Positions 31,138-42,724 of a stretch of 64,000 nt of DNA are shown here, in pieces. This DNA comes from Litsea cubeba (Eukaryota; Streptophyta; Magnoliopsida; Laurales; Lauraceae): the NCBI GenBank assembly GCA_012931725.1, contig CM022955.1, forward strand, positions 14,428,137-14,492,136, in the 5' to 3' direction. The notes under the pieces were generated by a model. That model ran no database searches. It was not told the origin of the DNA and saw nothing but the letters and a program-made list of their open reading frames with translations. A program made the translations under genes and the position numbers. Numbering within the stretch: the first letter of the stretch is position 1; the number at the start of each line of letters is the position of its first letter.

Positions 31138-31738
31138 TGACGAGCCAGGCCCAAGTGACCCGAATTGTGATGGTGAGTCAGGTTCAGGTGATCCGGTCCA
31201 AGCCCAAGTGACCAATTCCAGGGTGATAGGTCAGACCAAAGTAACTCGATCCGTGATCTGTTTAGCCCGTTGAGATCCGAAGCTTGCTTCACGAAGCCTC
31301 GCCACGTCAAGGATACCACGTCGCTTCGGAAGAAGTCCTCTTCTTACCCGCTTTTACCAATTCGTGCGGAGAAGATCTCACCTGCCTCCACCTGCCTCGT
31401 CCCTCGAGGACAGCTCTAAGGCTCCAAAGAGACTTTGCATTAAAGTTGTCCCCATCTGTTAGGGGAAGACTACAATTAGGAGAGCCCTCTCATCACTTGA
31501 GGGGCAATTAATATCTTTTCACTTTTTCCTAAGCTTGTAACCCTTTTTACGCTCATCAAAGATCACCAGGCAATCCCTGCCTTTATGAAGTGGATGTAGG
31601 TCACACAGACCGAACCACTATAAATTCCATTTCTCTCTCTCATTTATTATTACATTTATTACTTGATCGGTGGTGTCCGAAACTGATCAGTGAGGCTGAG
31701 CTCCAGTCATTATAGTGGTTCGGTCTGTGTGACCTACA
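31138..31738 (+). repeat. 3' LTR of the Tat element (probable)
   Basis: About 600 bp from TGACGAGCC to GACCTACA. The internal 'gtaggtcacacagaccgaac' plus 'cactataaattcc' resembles the promoter/R region of Tat LTRs. No second LTR exists in the window, so the ends rest on the purine tract and TG/CA bases only. The last 28 bp are an inverted copy of 31595-31622. Confidence 0.55.
31595..31738. repeat. Perfect 28-bp inverted repeat with 88-bp loop
   Basis: 'tgtaggtcacacagaccgaa' (continuing to 'ccactata' at 31622) is repeated in inverted form at 31711-31738. The right copy is the extreme end of the Tat element. A perfect 28-bp stem in a decayed element suggests a late event. Confidence 0.9.
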
Positions 31739-31979
31739 GATAGGCCTTTGCATTTTCATTATCCGGGATTGAACCACAGATATGTTTAGCTATAGATCTT
31801 TTAATCATCATGAGACTAAGACGGTAGGCCTTGATCCATTTTTGATAAAATGCTCTCGCAGCTTGAGAGCTATTTTCAATAAGATCAGCAGGCTTGGGTT
31901 CCATAATTGCAGTGTCCAAGTTTAAGCAGCTCAAGGTTAATAAAAAGTTCATCTTTCCAATCTGTAAAATTCGAGCCAT
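31739..31979 (-). pseudogene. gag: Copia gag, N-terminal fragment
   Basis: From MARILQIGKMNFLL at 31979, followed by MEPKPADLIE, FYQKWIKAYRLSLMMIKRSI and CGSIPDNENAKAYL. The pattern of an aromatic residue with W-rr-n-R-LSLm-mkrsi and sIP...AK is typical of copia gags. It is cut at the Tat junction, so only about 80 of several hundred residues remain. Confidence 0.78.
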
Positions 31980-33605
31980 TCAACATTGGTATGCTCGAGA
32001 GATGTCCATTCAAGGCAGTGGGAGTCAATGCTGGAATATAAAGGGAAAACGCTCAATTACTTTAATGCTTTGAGTTCATGTTAAAAACACTAATCTAGAA
32101 TTATTCGTTTCATAAATGAAGCATATCCGGTGAGTGATTCAATGCATCATCGTAGTCCCTCCTTTGGGTCGAGACTACAACATGTAATAGGTTCGCTCGT
32201 GGAGGAATCCTATCCATCCATAGGGCTAATGAGATAGTATGAACGCAATTCGATAGGCTTTATACATTTGGGTATAGGAACCAGTTCCAATTAGGTACAT
32301 ATATCAAATTATCCTATTCCGGTCTTATAATTATTTGAGTGGCGATCGTACCTTTGGGCCGATCCTCACTCTCATAATTTATGATCGCAAGTCTAATGCT
32401 ATTATCCTTACACATGAAATAGTGTTAAGGGTCTTAAATTTTAATTGATACCTATAAGGTTTTCATAAGTGGGCCACTTTGGTGACTACCACACTACATA
32501 AACCTATGTGTTTCAATTGAATTAATAGCACTCATAAAAGGGGGTCTAAGTAAGATTGGTTATTATGTCACTAGTGGTGAAAATAAGATATTGGGCCATT
32601 AATTATTTCTCCAAGATATATCCATGTTTTTAATAGGTCCATGAAATAAACATATAATGATTGAATATTTATTTAATATGTTATGGATCCAAATATTCAT
32701 TGACAATTTTCATGTATTTAAATAAAATGGCTCAAAGAATGTAAAATCAATAAATGTGACAAAATAAAACCAATCTAGTTAATAAATAATAAATCCCCAA
32801 AAAAAACAAAGAGGCAATAATAAGGTGAAAAGTTGCAACAAGCAAGTAAATAATTACATAATAGGCAATTATAATGCAACATTCAGTCACCAAAACTAAG
32901 ATAAGCCTTAAAATCTTTAATTAAAGCAAGTTAATGAAATATGATAAAAGGCTCATCATAAAATAAGAATAATAATAATCCTTCCAGTGATTCAAGTCAT
33001 GGTTATGCCTGATCTGACACATCAAGTGAAGGGCCCCATCCGTGTGCGTGTTGCATTCACTGGTTTCAATATAAGTCAATGGTTTGGATGGATTCCATAT
33101 ATGGATTCCAGCAATTCCATATGCTATAGATGACTGCCACTTTGGTAATAAGAGGCGGTAGAATGCTCAAGATGGCATGTCATTGTGACAACACATCATG
33201 TAAAGTGTCTACGAGGCGCACTTGCGAGAAACATGAGGGCCTACTAACACATTAATAATAACTTGCTACAGAAGTCATGTTCAAAAGAAAAGAAAAAATC
33301 ACTACCCAGAGAATCATATGGGTATGTGTACAGTCATATTCTTTTTATCCATAACGTGATCCAATGATCACTTTATCATCGAGCGCATCAGTGTGCGGTT
33401 TCAGCAGAACGAGATATACAAAAAAACGTGAAAATATGCAAATATAAATTGAGTCAAATACACATAAGGCAAACTCGATCGGGCGACCATTAAAAAAAAA
33501 TGATCGATATTCATGATCGAAGATCCCCACTAATTCGAATCATAACTAATCAAAACTATAAATATTATCCAACTAAAAGATTGTTGAATGCATAAATCAG
33601 AAACT
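31980..33605 (-). other. Copia leader region, non-coding
   Basis: About 1.6 kb between primer site and gag start, longer than most leaders. It contains 'gcgatcgtacctttgggccg' and AT-rich stretches. No frame carries a domain. An old insertion inside it cannot be excluded. Confidence 0.45.
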
Positions 33606-33620
33606 GGTGCTCTGATACCA
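33606..33620 (-). promoter_or_regulatory. Primer binding site, initiator tRNA-Met type
   Basis: Reads TGGTATCAGAGCACC on the minus strand, two bases from the LTR end (cttaca|ag). This is the classic primer site of plant Copia elements and sets the orientation. Confidence 0.92.
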
Positions 33621-33622
33621 CT

Positions 33623-34095
33623 TGTAAGTTCTAATAAGTTTGCAATATAAATCAAACCTATGGATCTTGATCTATGCATTAACAATGGATAATCTAATAA
33701 TACTAAAAGCGTATCTTACGCCATGATCTTGATGATGAGCGGATCTCCTTTTGCAAATAGGGTTTTCTCCCTTATCACCCACTCCAATATGGGTGAAGTT
33801 AATGGGTAATTTTCAGATCTTGTAGGTTAAGAGAGAGGACCGGAAAACCATATATATAGATAAGCCCTAGAGAGATTTCTTCCCATCAAAGAAATCTAAT
33901 AAAGATAAGTTTCCTTAATTCTCTCAAATTAGTAAACAAGAGTCCTATATGATTGGGATTACTAAAATTTAATCCAAGATAAACTTAGTAAAACTAAAAA
34001 CTAAAAAAGGGGAAAGTAACTAAAAATTAGTAGGCTTAAACCGTGGGTCCCAATAATGTTGCACATGTGGTCATGAGGACCACTCATGTCTAACA
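33623..34095 (-). repeat. 5' LTR of the Copia element
   Basis: About 473 bp. The inner end (cttaca) is fixed by the primer site; the outer end is placed at TGTTAGACATGAG by the TG rule. A TATA-like 'ctatatatatgg' at about 33850 on the minus strand supports an LTR promoter. No second LTR is present for comparison. Confidence 0.7.
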
Positions 34096-34424
34096 CATTG
34101 ATCCTTAAACAGTATGTTTACTTTCTTGATTTACTTATTTTTTTTACCTTTAGGAAGCCAAAAGCCTAGTGTTTTGTTTTACATTGTATTGCTTTTATGT
34201 TTAAATTTTATTCAAGGTGAGAAGTTTTGCACCTATGATCAGAGTTGGAAATCTTTATTTGACGTTCAAGCTTTTTGGACAGTTGTAATCCTTGTTTTTG
34301 GCTGTACTTTTAGTTTTCTTTGATGTCTTAATATTTTCTCTTTTGATGATGCGTGTCTACTGACTACTACTACCTCTTTCGCTGCATCATTATCATAGCC
34401 TGAAAGATTGTAAGAAAGTAGTAG
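34096..34424. other. Unique-looking spacer
   Basis: T-rich; the 69-codon frame at 34114-34323 is hydrophobic by composition and has no recognised domain. Confidence 0.35.
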
Positions 34425-34618
34425 TACTATACCAAAAACGGAAAATTGGAACGGATTACCATTCCTAATCCGTGTGTTCCTAATCCGTTCATTCGTTCCA
34501 ATTTCCTATTTTTGGAACGGATTAACGGATTAGGAACGGTTTAGGAACAGATGAACAGATTAGGAACACATGGATTAGGAACGGTAATCCGTTTCAATTT
34601 CCCGTTTCTGGTGTAGTG
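34425..34618. mobile_element. CACTA-like MITE, near-perfect palindrome
   Basis: The left end reads TACTATACCAAAAACGG and the right end inverts to CACTACACCAGAAACGGG. Pairing continues through 'aattggaacggattacc', so almost the whole 194 bp folds back on itself. TAG flanks both sides (34422-34424 and 34619-34621), matching the 3-bp duplication of the CACTA superfamily. The left terminal C has become T. Confidence 0.85.
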
Positions 34619-34621
34619 TAG

Positions 34622-35716
34622 GTTCTCCCAATGTAACATATTGGGGTAGTTTTTATGAAAATGCATTTGTATTGAATGATTTGCCCTTTTTTTTTATTGT
34701 ATTGACCGTATCATTGATTTTTTTTTTAAAGGTAAGATAGCTTTCAAAATTTCTCAAAACTCATAATGTACAACAAGAGTCCCTTTCAATTGAAAGAGAA
34801 TCTATGAAGCATACCCCATCAGAAAACAAAAGCAAAAAGAGTCTAAAACCCACAGCGTGGGTACAAGCAGATAAATCTATCAAAAACCATAATAAAAACT
34901 AAACCTACATCCATACTCAAGCGGATTATGTAGCAAATATAGGAGCTAACTCCACTCTAGTAATTCGCTGCATGACTTGGAATGAACTCTTCAACATCCT
35001 AGAAAGTTGGAGCAAAGAGAACACTTTTTTGTGTATGTCGCTGTAAGCTTGTCTCATGCATGTAATCTGGTGATTCCTAGGTTATTATTTTAGCAAAGAG
35101 AACACTGTCTGAAGAGGCTGCATTGCATGGTGATCCGCTAGAGTACTAAAAGAAAATGAATAGGGGTCACAGTTTCCTATCTCTCATAGACCACCATATC
35201 ATTAGATAGTGATATAGCCAGGATTTTCTTTTAGGGGAGCAAGCAGTAGTCAACGATAATATTTACTTCGCCACTCTTCTTTTCTACTGACAGTGAATTT
35301 TAGAAAAGTGAATCTTATAATGGGCCTGAAATTGTATTGGAACAGGTCTTTCTCAAAGAAGTGTGAATTTCATTTTGTGGCCCACTGTTCATTCTAATGC
35401 CCACTGATGTCATTTTCACGTAAATAAAAAAAATTAAAAAGAAAGAGAACAAAAACCCAAATGGGCCCTAAACGTCAATTCTTCTATATTTCTTTATTAG
35501 CACATGATTTCTTTTAACAAAGCTATGTTTTTTATGGCAAACGATAAGCTATATGGCTGAGCGTGTTGTAGGGCATGGATCATTTTGGATTGTGTTTCAG
35601 GTGAGTTCTACCCCTACTTTCTCCAGTATATCATTATTGAGTGCCCGTTATTTCTGTTGCATGCCCCAAATCCATGTTGCTCGAGTTCTTAGGCAAGGAC
35701 AACCGACGGGCATTTG
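34622..35716. other. Intergenic, nothing recognised
   Basis: AT-rich DNA without domains, repeats or terminal structures I can support. It ends where the satellite array begins. Confidence 0.35.
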
Positions 35717-36784
35717 TGAGTTAAATGCGAAAACATAGGATTCTCCAACACTTAGGCTCCAAAACGGCCCGCCGGGGGTCTGGAACAGGAAACGGCCCCT
35801 CCAAAAATCGAAAACCAGCACCAGCACTTCGCACGAAGGTAGAGTGACTCGTAAAAAGTAACGGCTCGCAAATAGGACTCTCGGTTAGAGAGTTACGAGC
35901 GAAAACATAGGATTCTCCAACACTTAGACTCCAAAACGGCCTGCCGGGGGTCCGGAACTGGAATCGGCCCCTCCAAAAATCAAAAACCAGCACGAGCACT
36001 TCGCTTGAGGGGAGAGTGACTCGTAGAAACTGACGGCTCGCAAATAAGACTCCAGGTTAGAGAGTTACGAGCGAAAACATAGGATTCTCCAACACTTAGG
36101 CTCCAAAACGGCCCACCAGGGGTCCGGAACGGGAAACGGCACCTCCAAAAATTGAAAACCGGCACGAGCACTTCACTCGAGGGTAGAGTGACTCGTAGGA
36201 ATAGACGGCTCGCAAATAGGACTCCCGGTTAGAGAGTTACGAGTGAAAAATAGGATTCTCCTACACTTAGGCTCCAAAACGGCCCGCCGGGGGTTCGGAA
36301 CGGGAATCGGCCCCTCCAAAAATCGAAAACCAGCACCAGCACTTCGCTCGAGGGTAGAGTGACTCATAGGAACTGACGGCTCGCAAATAAGACTCCCGAT
36401 TAGAGAGTTACGAGCGAAAACATATGATTCTCCAACACTTAGGCTCCAAAACGGCCCGCCGGGGGTTCGAAACGGGAAACAGCCCCTCCAAAAATCGAAA
36501 ACAGGCACAAGCACTTCGCTCCAGGGTAGAGTGACTCGTAGGAACTGACGGCTCGCAAATAGGACTCCCAGTTAGATAGTTACGAGCAAAAACATAGGAT
36601 TCTCCAACACTTAGGCTCCAAAACGGCGCGCCGAGGGTCCGGACTGGAAACGGCCCCTCCAAAAATCGGAAATTGGCACGAACACTTCGCTCGAGGGTAG
36701 AGTGACTCGTAGGAACTGACGGCTCGCAAATAGGACTCCGGGTTAGAGAGTTACGAGCGAAAACATAGGATTCTCGAAGACTTA
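35717..36784. repeat. Satellite array, 171-172-bp unit, left segment (~6 copies)
   Basis: Units contain 'cttaggctccaaaacggccc', 'gccgggggtccggaac', 'gcacttcgctcgagggtaga' and 'actgacggctcgcaaatagg'. The word 'acggctcgca' recurs at 35861, 36033, 36205, 36376, 36548 and 36719, giving spacings of 171-172. Minus-strand frames through the units repeat the same peptide and are not genes. The array is split inside a unit by the element at 36785. Confidence 0.95.
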
Positions 36785-37249
36785 GGTAGCGTTTGGTTCG
36801 CTGGAATGGTTGTAGGCGGGAATGGAATGGAGACCGGAATGAGTCTGGAATGGAATGAGACAGGAATAGGCATTTCCATTCCAGCGTTTGGTACACTGAG
36901 GAATCAACCCAGTTGATTCCTGTTCCTGCGTTTGGTACGCTGGAATGAGTCATGGAATGGAATAAAATTTACATAAGACTGACCAAAATACCCTTGTTAG
37001 ATTTTTAACTTTGGCTTAGTCAATGTATAAATTATATTATTATTAAATAGCTGGGGCCCACACAAGCTCTTCTATTTTATAATCTTATAATAATAATAAT
37101 GTATAGATTATATTATTATATAGATGGGGCCCACACAAGCTCTTTTATTTTATAATCTTATAATAATAATAATAATAATAATAATAATGTATAGATTATA
37201 TTATTATTATATAGGTGGGGCCCACACAAGCTCTTTTATTTTATAATCT

Positions 37250-37289
<40 letters not shown>

Positions 37290-38328
37290 TATAGATTATA
37301 TTATTATTATATAGGTGGCGCCCACACAAGCTCTTCTATTTTATAATCTTATAATAATGATAATAATATATTATATTATTATTATATAGGTGGGGCCCAC
37401 ACAAACTCTTCTATTTTGTAATCTTATAATAATAATAATAATAATGTATAAATTATATTACTATTATATAGGTGGGGCCCACACAAGCTCCTCCATTGTA
37501 TAATCTTATAATAATAATAATAATGTATAGATTATATTATTATTATTATATAGGTGGGGCCCACACAAGCTCTTCTATTTTATAATCTTATAATAATAAT
37601 ATAGCTTATATTATTATTATATAGGTGGGGCCCACATAAGTTCAACTATTTTATAATATAATAATAATAATGTATATATTATATTATTATTATATAAGTG
37701 GGACCCACACAAGTTCTTCTATTTTATAATCTTATAATAATAATAATCATATTATTATTATATAGGTGGGGCCCACACATGTTCTTTTCTTCTATAATCT
37801 TATTATTATAATAATAAGTATATATTATATTATTATTATTATTAGGTGGGGCCCACACAAGTTCTTCTATTTTATAGTCTTATAATAATAATAATGTATA
37901 TATTATATTATTATATAGGTGGGGCCCACACAAGTTCTTCTCTTTAATAATCTTATTATTATTATAATAATAACGTATAGATTATATTATTATTATATAC
38001 GTGGGGCTCACACAAGTTATTCTCTTTTATAATCTTATAATAATTCTTATAATAGTAATGTATATATTATATTTTTATTATTTAGGTGAGGCCCACACAA
38101 GTTCTTCTCTTCTATAAAATGGTATTTTGGTCTCAACAAAAAGTAGAAAGGAATGGAATGACCATTCCTTCCCATCTCGGATGGATTGGTCATTCCTCTA
38201 GATAAGGGAATGGGATTCCGGAGGTAATGGTCATTACGCCACTTTCTTGCGAACCAAACGTTGTAATGATCATTCCGTTGGAATGACCATTCCATTCCGG
38301 CCTTCATTACAGCGAACCAAACGCTACC
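36785..38328. mobile_element. PIF/Harbinger-like non-autonomous element
   Basis: 1,544 bp with terminal inverted repeats GGTAGCGTTTGGTTCGCTG at the left and the matching CAGCGAACCAAACGCTACC at the right, extending to 24 bp with one mismatch. TTA on both sides (36782-36784, 38329-38331) is the 3-bp duplication preferred by PIF/Harbinger. Removing the element and one TTA restores a regular satellite unit. It carries no transposase; the interior is mostly an AT-rich minisatellite. A CTTAG 5-bp duplication is a less likely reading. Confidence 0.85.
36960..38115. repeat. AT-rich minisatellite inside the Harbinger-like element (~13 units)
   Basis: Units of 'aggtggggcccacacaagct', then 'cttctattttataatctt', then (ataat)n and 'tgtatagattatatt' recur with length 75-100 bp. 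Length varies because the inner taa/ata microsatellite differs between units. No coding content. Confidence 0.92.
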
Positions 38329-40322
38329 TTAGGCTCCAAAACGGCCCGCCGGGGGTCCGGAACTGGGAACGGCCACTCCAAAAATCAAAAACCGACACGA
38401 GCACTTCGCTCGAGGGTAAAGTGACTCGTAGGAACTGACGGCTCGCAAATAGGACTCTAGGTTAGAGAGTTACGAGCGAAAACATAGGATTCTCCAACAC
38501 TTAGGCTCCAAAACGGCCCGCCGGGGGTCCGGAACGGGAAACGGCCCCTCCAAAAATTGGAAATCAGCACCAGCACTTTGCTCGAGGGTAGAGTGAATCA
38601 TAGGAAATGACAGCTCGCAAATTGGGCTCCCGGTCAGAGAGTTACGAGCCAAAACATAGGATTATCCAACACTTAGGCTCCAAGACGGCCCGTCGAGGGT
38701 CCGGACTGGAAACAGCCCCTCCGAAATCGGACACTGGCACGAGCACTTCGCTCGAGGGTAGAGTGATTCGTAGGAAATTATGGCTCGCAAATAGGACTCC
38801 CGGTTAGAGAGTTACGAGCGAAAATATAGGATCCTCCAACACTTAGGCTCCAAAACGGCCCGCCGGGGGTCCGGAACTGGAAACGGCCCCTCCAAAAATC
38901 AGAAACCGGCACGAGCACTTCGTCCGAGGGTAGAGTGATTCGTAGGAACTGAGGGCTCGCAAATAGCACTCCAGGTTAGAGAGTTACGAGCAGAAACATA
39001 GGATTCTCCAATACTTAGGCTCCAAAACGGCTCGCCGGGGGTTCGGAACGGGAAACGGCCCCTCCAAAAATTGGAAACCGGCACAGCACTTCGCTCGAGG
39101 GTAGAGTGACTCGTAGAAAATGACGGCTCGCAAATTGGGCTCCCGGTTAGAGAGTTATGAGCCAAAACATAGGATTCTCCAACACTTAGGCTCCAAAACG
39201 ACACCTCCAAAAATTGAAAACCGGCAGGAGCACTTCGCTCGAGTTAGAGTGACTCGTAGGAACTGACGGCTCGTAAATAGGACTCCAGGTTAGAGATTTA
39301 CGAGCGAAGTTAAAGATTTACGAGCGAAAACATAGGATTCTCCAACACTTAGGCTCCAAAACGGCCCGCCGGGGGTCCGGAACGGGAAACGGCCCCTCAA
39401 AAAATTAGAAATCGGCACGAGCACTTTGCACGAGGGTAGAGTGACTCGTAGGAACTGACGGCTCGCAAATAGGACTCCCAGTTAGAGAGTTACGAGCGAA
39501 AATATAGGATTCTCCAACACTTAGGCTCCAAAACGGCCCGCCGAGGGTCCGGAACTGGAAACGGCCCCTCCAAAAATTGGAAACCGGCACTACCACTTCA
39601 CTCAAGGGTAGAGTGACTCGTATGAACTGACGGCTCGTAAATAGGACTCCCGGTTAGAGATTTACGAGCGAAAACATAGGATTCTCCAACACTTAGCCTC
39701 CAAAACAGCCCGCCGGGGGTCCGGAACTGGAAACGGCCCCTCCAAAAATCGAAAACAGGCACGAGCACTTCGCTCGATGGTAGAGTGACTCGTAGGTACT
39801 GACGGCCAGCAAGGACTCCCGGTTAGAGAGTTACGAGCGAAAACATAGGATTTTCCAACACATAGGCTCCAAAACGGCCCGTCGGGGGTCCGGAACGGGA
39901 ATCGGCCCCTCCAAAAATCAGAAACCGGCACCAGCATTTCACTCGAGGGTAAAGTGACTCGTAGAAACTGACGGCTCGCAAATAGGACTCCCGGTTGGAG
40001 AGTTACGTGCGAAAACATAAAATTCTACAACACTTAGGCTCCAAAACGGCCCGCCGGGGGTCCGGAATTGGAAACGGCCCCTCCAGAAATCGGAAACTGG
40101 CATTTGCACTTCATTCTAGGGTAGAGTGACTCGTAGGAACTGACGGCTCGCAAATAGGACTCCCGGTTAGAGAGTTACGAGCGAAAATATAGGATTCTCC
40201 AACACTTAGGCTCCAAAACGGCCCGTCGAGGGTCCGGACTGGAAACGGCCCCTCCGAAAATTGGAAACCGGTACGAGCACTTCGCTCGAGGGTAAAGTGA
40301 CTCATAGGAACTGACGGCTCAA
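38329..40322. repeat. Satellite array, 171-172-bp unit, right segment (~12 copies)
   Basis: The same unit and phase as the left segment, resuming immediately after the inserted element. Some units are shortened (near 39190 and 39300) or rearranged. Total array length without the insertion is about 3 kb. Confidence 0.95.
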
Positions 40323-40889
40323 GATTTCGACTCCCGGATTACTCGTATGGTTGAAACGTTGGTTTAACTTAAAACGTTAATTAACTTAAAACTTAGGAAA
40401 TCAGCTTCCAAGTGCCCAAACCGAGCAAACGGGCTCCGGTGCCCGTGAAACTGGACGGACACGAGCCCATTGTCATTCTTGACTGTCACAACTGACGGCT
40501 CGAGATTCCAACTCCCGGAATTCTCGTATAGTTGAAAAGTAGGTTTAACTTTCAAAATTTTCATTTTAATACTTAATTTTGTTTATATTTACTATACATT
40601 TCCTATTTTTATAATTAACTATTAATATTTATTTTCCTTTTTTGTCTGCAGGTTCGAGAGCAACGTATCGATCACGGCAACCCGCCCAATAAATATATTT
40701 ATTTTTGTTTTTTTTTTTGCTGGAATTGTAATGATTATAATTTGTTCAAACTTTTGTAATATTTTAAATGTTATTAATATAAGAGTTTGTTTTGTTATTA
40801 GTATTTTTAATTGATTGTTCTAGTGTAGATAATATATATATCCAGGTACAAAAAGCAGGAAAAAATTTTGGAAATTTGGGGTAAATAAA
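40323..40889. repeat. Decayed satellite edge and AT-rich spacer
   Basis: 'actgacggctcaagattt' at 40312 and 'actgacggctcgagattcc' at 40490 are satellite-derived words with unrelated flanks ('gttggtttaactt', 'gtaggtttaactt'), suggesting a different older repeat. The rest is AT-rich with no gene. Confidence 0.5.
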
Positions 40890-41374
40890 AAAAGTTGTTT
40901 TACCATTAGCGACCGCTATTGGCGATCGCAAAAGGTGCCAATGGCGGTCGCATCAAATAGAGAAAAAAATAAAAAAAAATATTTTAAAAATAAAAAACGT
41001 ATTAGCGACCGCCAAGGTCTAATTGGCGGTCGCAAGGAATTAAAAAAATATATAAAAAATTTTAAAAATAAAAAATGAGTATTAGCGACCGCCATGTCCT
41101 TTAGCGACGGATATTGGCAGCCGCTAAAAGTTTTTTCTGTTTTTAAAAATAAGAAAAAGAGTATTAGCGACCGCTAAAAGTTTTTAAGTATTTAACCCGC
41201 CGTCGCTAAGTCGTCGCCAAAGATGTTGTGGCGGTCGCTAATGTGAATTTGCAACGAAGTTTCTGCGGCCGGTACCATGCGGTCGCTAGGCGGCCGCTAA
41301 AAAATATTAGCGACCGCCAGTTGACTTTTAGCCAATGCTAATGGTGGCCGCTAAAAGTCATTTTTCTAATAGTG
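40890..41374 (-). mobile_element. Right end of a CACTA element with subterminal repeats
   Basis: Many copies of 'ttagcgaccgc' and 'ggcggtcgc' in both orientations lead to a terminus that reads CACTATTAGAAAAATGACTT on the minus strand, ending at 41374. This is a CACTA end with its subterminal motif array. No left partner was found in the window; the satellite array may lie inside the element. Confidence 0.75.
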
Positions 41375-42724
41375 ATATTCCTATAACCACTTCATTCGTG
41401 GCCCACAAGTTTAATAGCTTCATATTCAAAAAAACATTCAATCCTCAATCCAACGGTTAAGCCCATTAGGATGTGTGCCAATCCTTAGGATTAGTGACTA
41501 TCAGGGGACCCCCTATTGGTTGCTAGGTTTGGATGGATTGCTAGTTGGGCCCCGCAAAAAAGTCCTCATATATTAGTTCTCGCTTGAATATTTTCCATAT
41601 ATATATATATATATAGGAAGGCAAATACAAGCTTATTCTGCAATAGGGCTACCTCATATTAATATAAAATTTAGCCACATCTCATAAAAGAGAGGACGTG
41701 CGTTTGAGCAGTTCATATTTTCAACAAGAGGCGCAAGTTAGGGTTTCAGCCCTGTCGCTTTAATTTGAGAGGAGAGAAGAAATGACAATTTTGAAAAAAT
41801 CGCTCTTAGAGTTTGCCCAGAAAGGGCAATTTTTTGCTTTCTAAAGTACTTTGTTCTTACAACTCATATAATTTAAATAATATTTATTTTCTTAATTTTT
41901 TTTAATTTATGTTTCTTTACTGATAAACAAAATCTGAAGGCCAATATTACCGAGCATTCCCACTCCACCATGAGGGGCCCACCATGTCAACGACACGGAG
42001 GGGGCCCTCGTGCAAATTTGCTGGGCCATTTGATAATCAATCATTGCACATTTGTCTCCAAAATTTACTGCCTTTTTGGATCTAGGGAAAACATTTGTTC
42101 CATGGAATCCTCTTGAACCATGTTTAATTGCAATTTTTTTTATTTCTCATGTAGTTGAAGCAGAAAAGGGACAACTTTCCCACCCTGGCCATATGGATAA
42201 CTTCCACTTTCCCTACATCTGAAACACCAGGAGGGAAACTAAGATGGTTGCAAAAGATGGTTGCAAAAGACACTTTTTAACTGTCCTGATGAGAGAAAAT
42301 AGAGGCGGAAAACTATCCACAATTGGAATCTGAACTATGGCCAGTTTTCCCCACCCTCTTCATCCAAATGACCAGTTATATGATAAACTACCTTCAACCA
42401 AAAATTTTACTCTTTTATCCGCAACCAAATGTGATTTCTGCACTGGCAATGGAAGTGAACCCGACACCACATATGTTAAAGTGGGACCACATAAATTAAA
42501 GTGGGGCCCAGTTCACAGGTGATAATTCCATCTGTACAAGATCATAGTTCTCCTTGCAATAGTTGTAAATGAAACAAATTCTAACCCGTATAGGTTCAAA
42601 TGACACGATCTCTTTCAAGGAAAATAGAGGAAAGCAATTGCTTACAATAGCATCTCTCACTTAATTGCTAATGGCATATAATTAACTATCCAGAGACAAC
42701 TCATACCAGCTCTTGGTATAACCA
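41375..42724. other. Intergenic, nothing recognised
   Basis: Includes an (at)n run near 41600, otherwise ordinary AT-rich DNA. The plus frame at 42337-42522 has no recognised domain. Confidence 0.35.

Larger units (their letters stand above)
23660..31738 (+). mobile_element. Tat-lineage Ty3/gypsy retrotransposon, 5'-truncated and decayed
   Basis: Plus-strand order: aspartic protease, RT, RNase H, a repeat-encoded linker, a second (archaeal-type) RNase H, integrase, a spliced gene on the minus strand, a GC-rich minisatellite, a purine tract and the 3' LTR. The dual RNase H and downstream antisense gene identify the Tat clade. The 5' LTR, primer site and gag are absent, and pol has many stops. 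Its right end abuts a truncated Copia element. Confidence 0.9.
31739..34095 (-). mobile_element. Truncated Ty1/copia-type element
   Basis: The minus strand shows an LTR (34095-33623), a tRNA-Met type primer site (33620-33606), a long leader and the first ~80 codons of gag, cut off at 31739 where the Tat 3' end begins. No pol remains. The missing part is not found on the far side of the Tat element, so simple insertion into an intact Copia element does not explain the junction. Confidence 0.75.

Noticed and set aside
33606..33620. tRNA-Met gene fragment
   Set aside because: Only the 3' acceptor complement is present, directly beside an LTR end; it is a primer binding site.
35721..40305. Repeated minus-strand open frames of 60-180 codons
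   Set aside because: They follow the 172-bp satellite unit and repeat the same peptide; they end wherever a unit has an indel. They are not genes.
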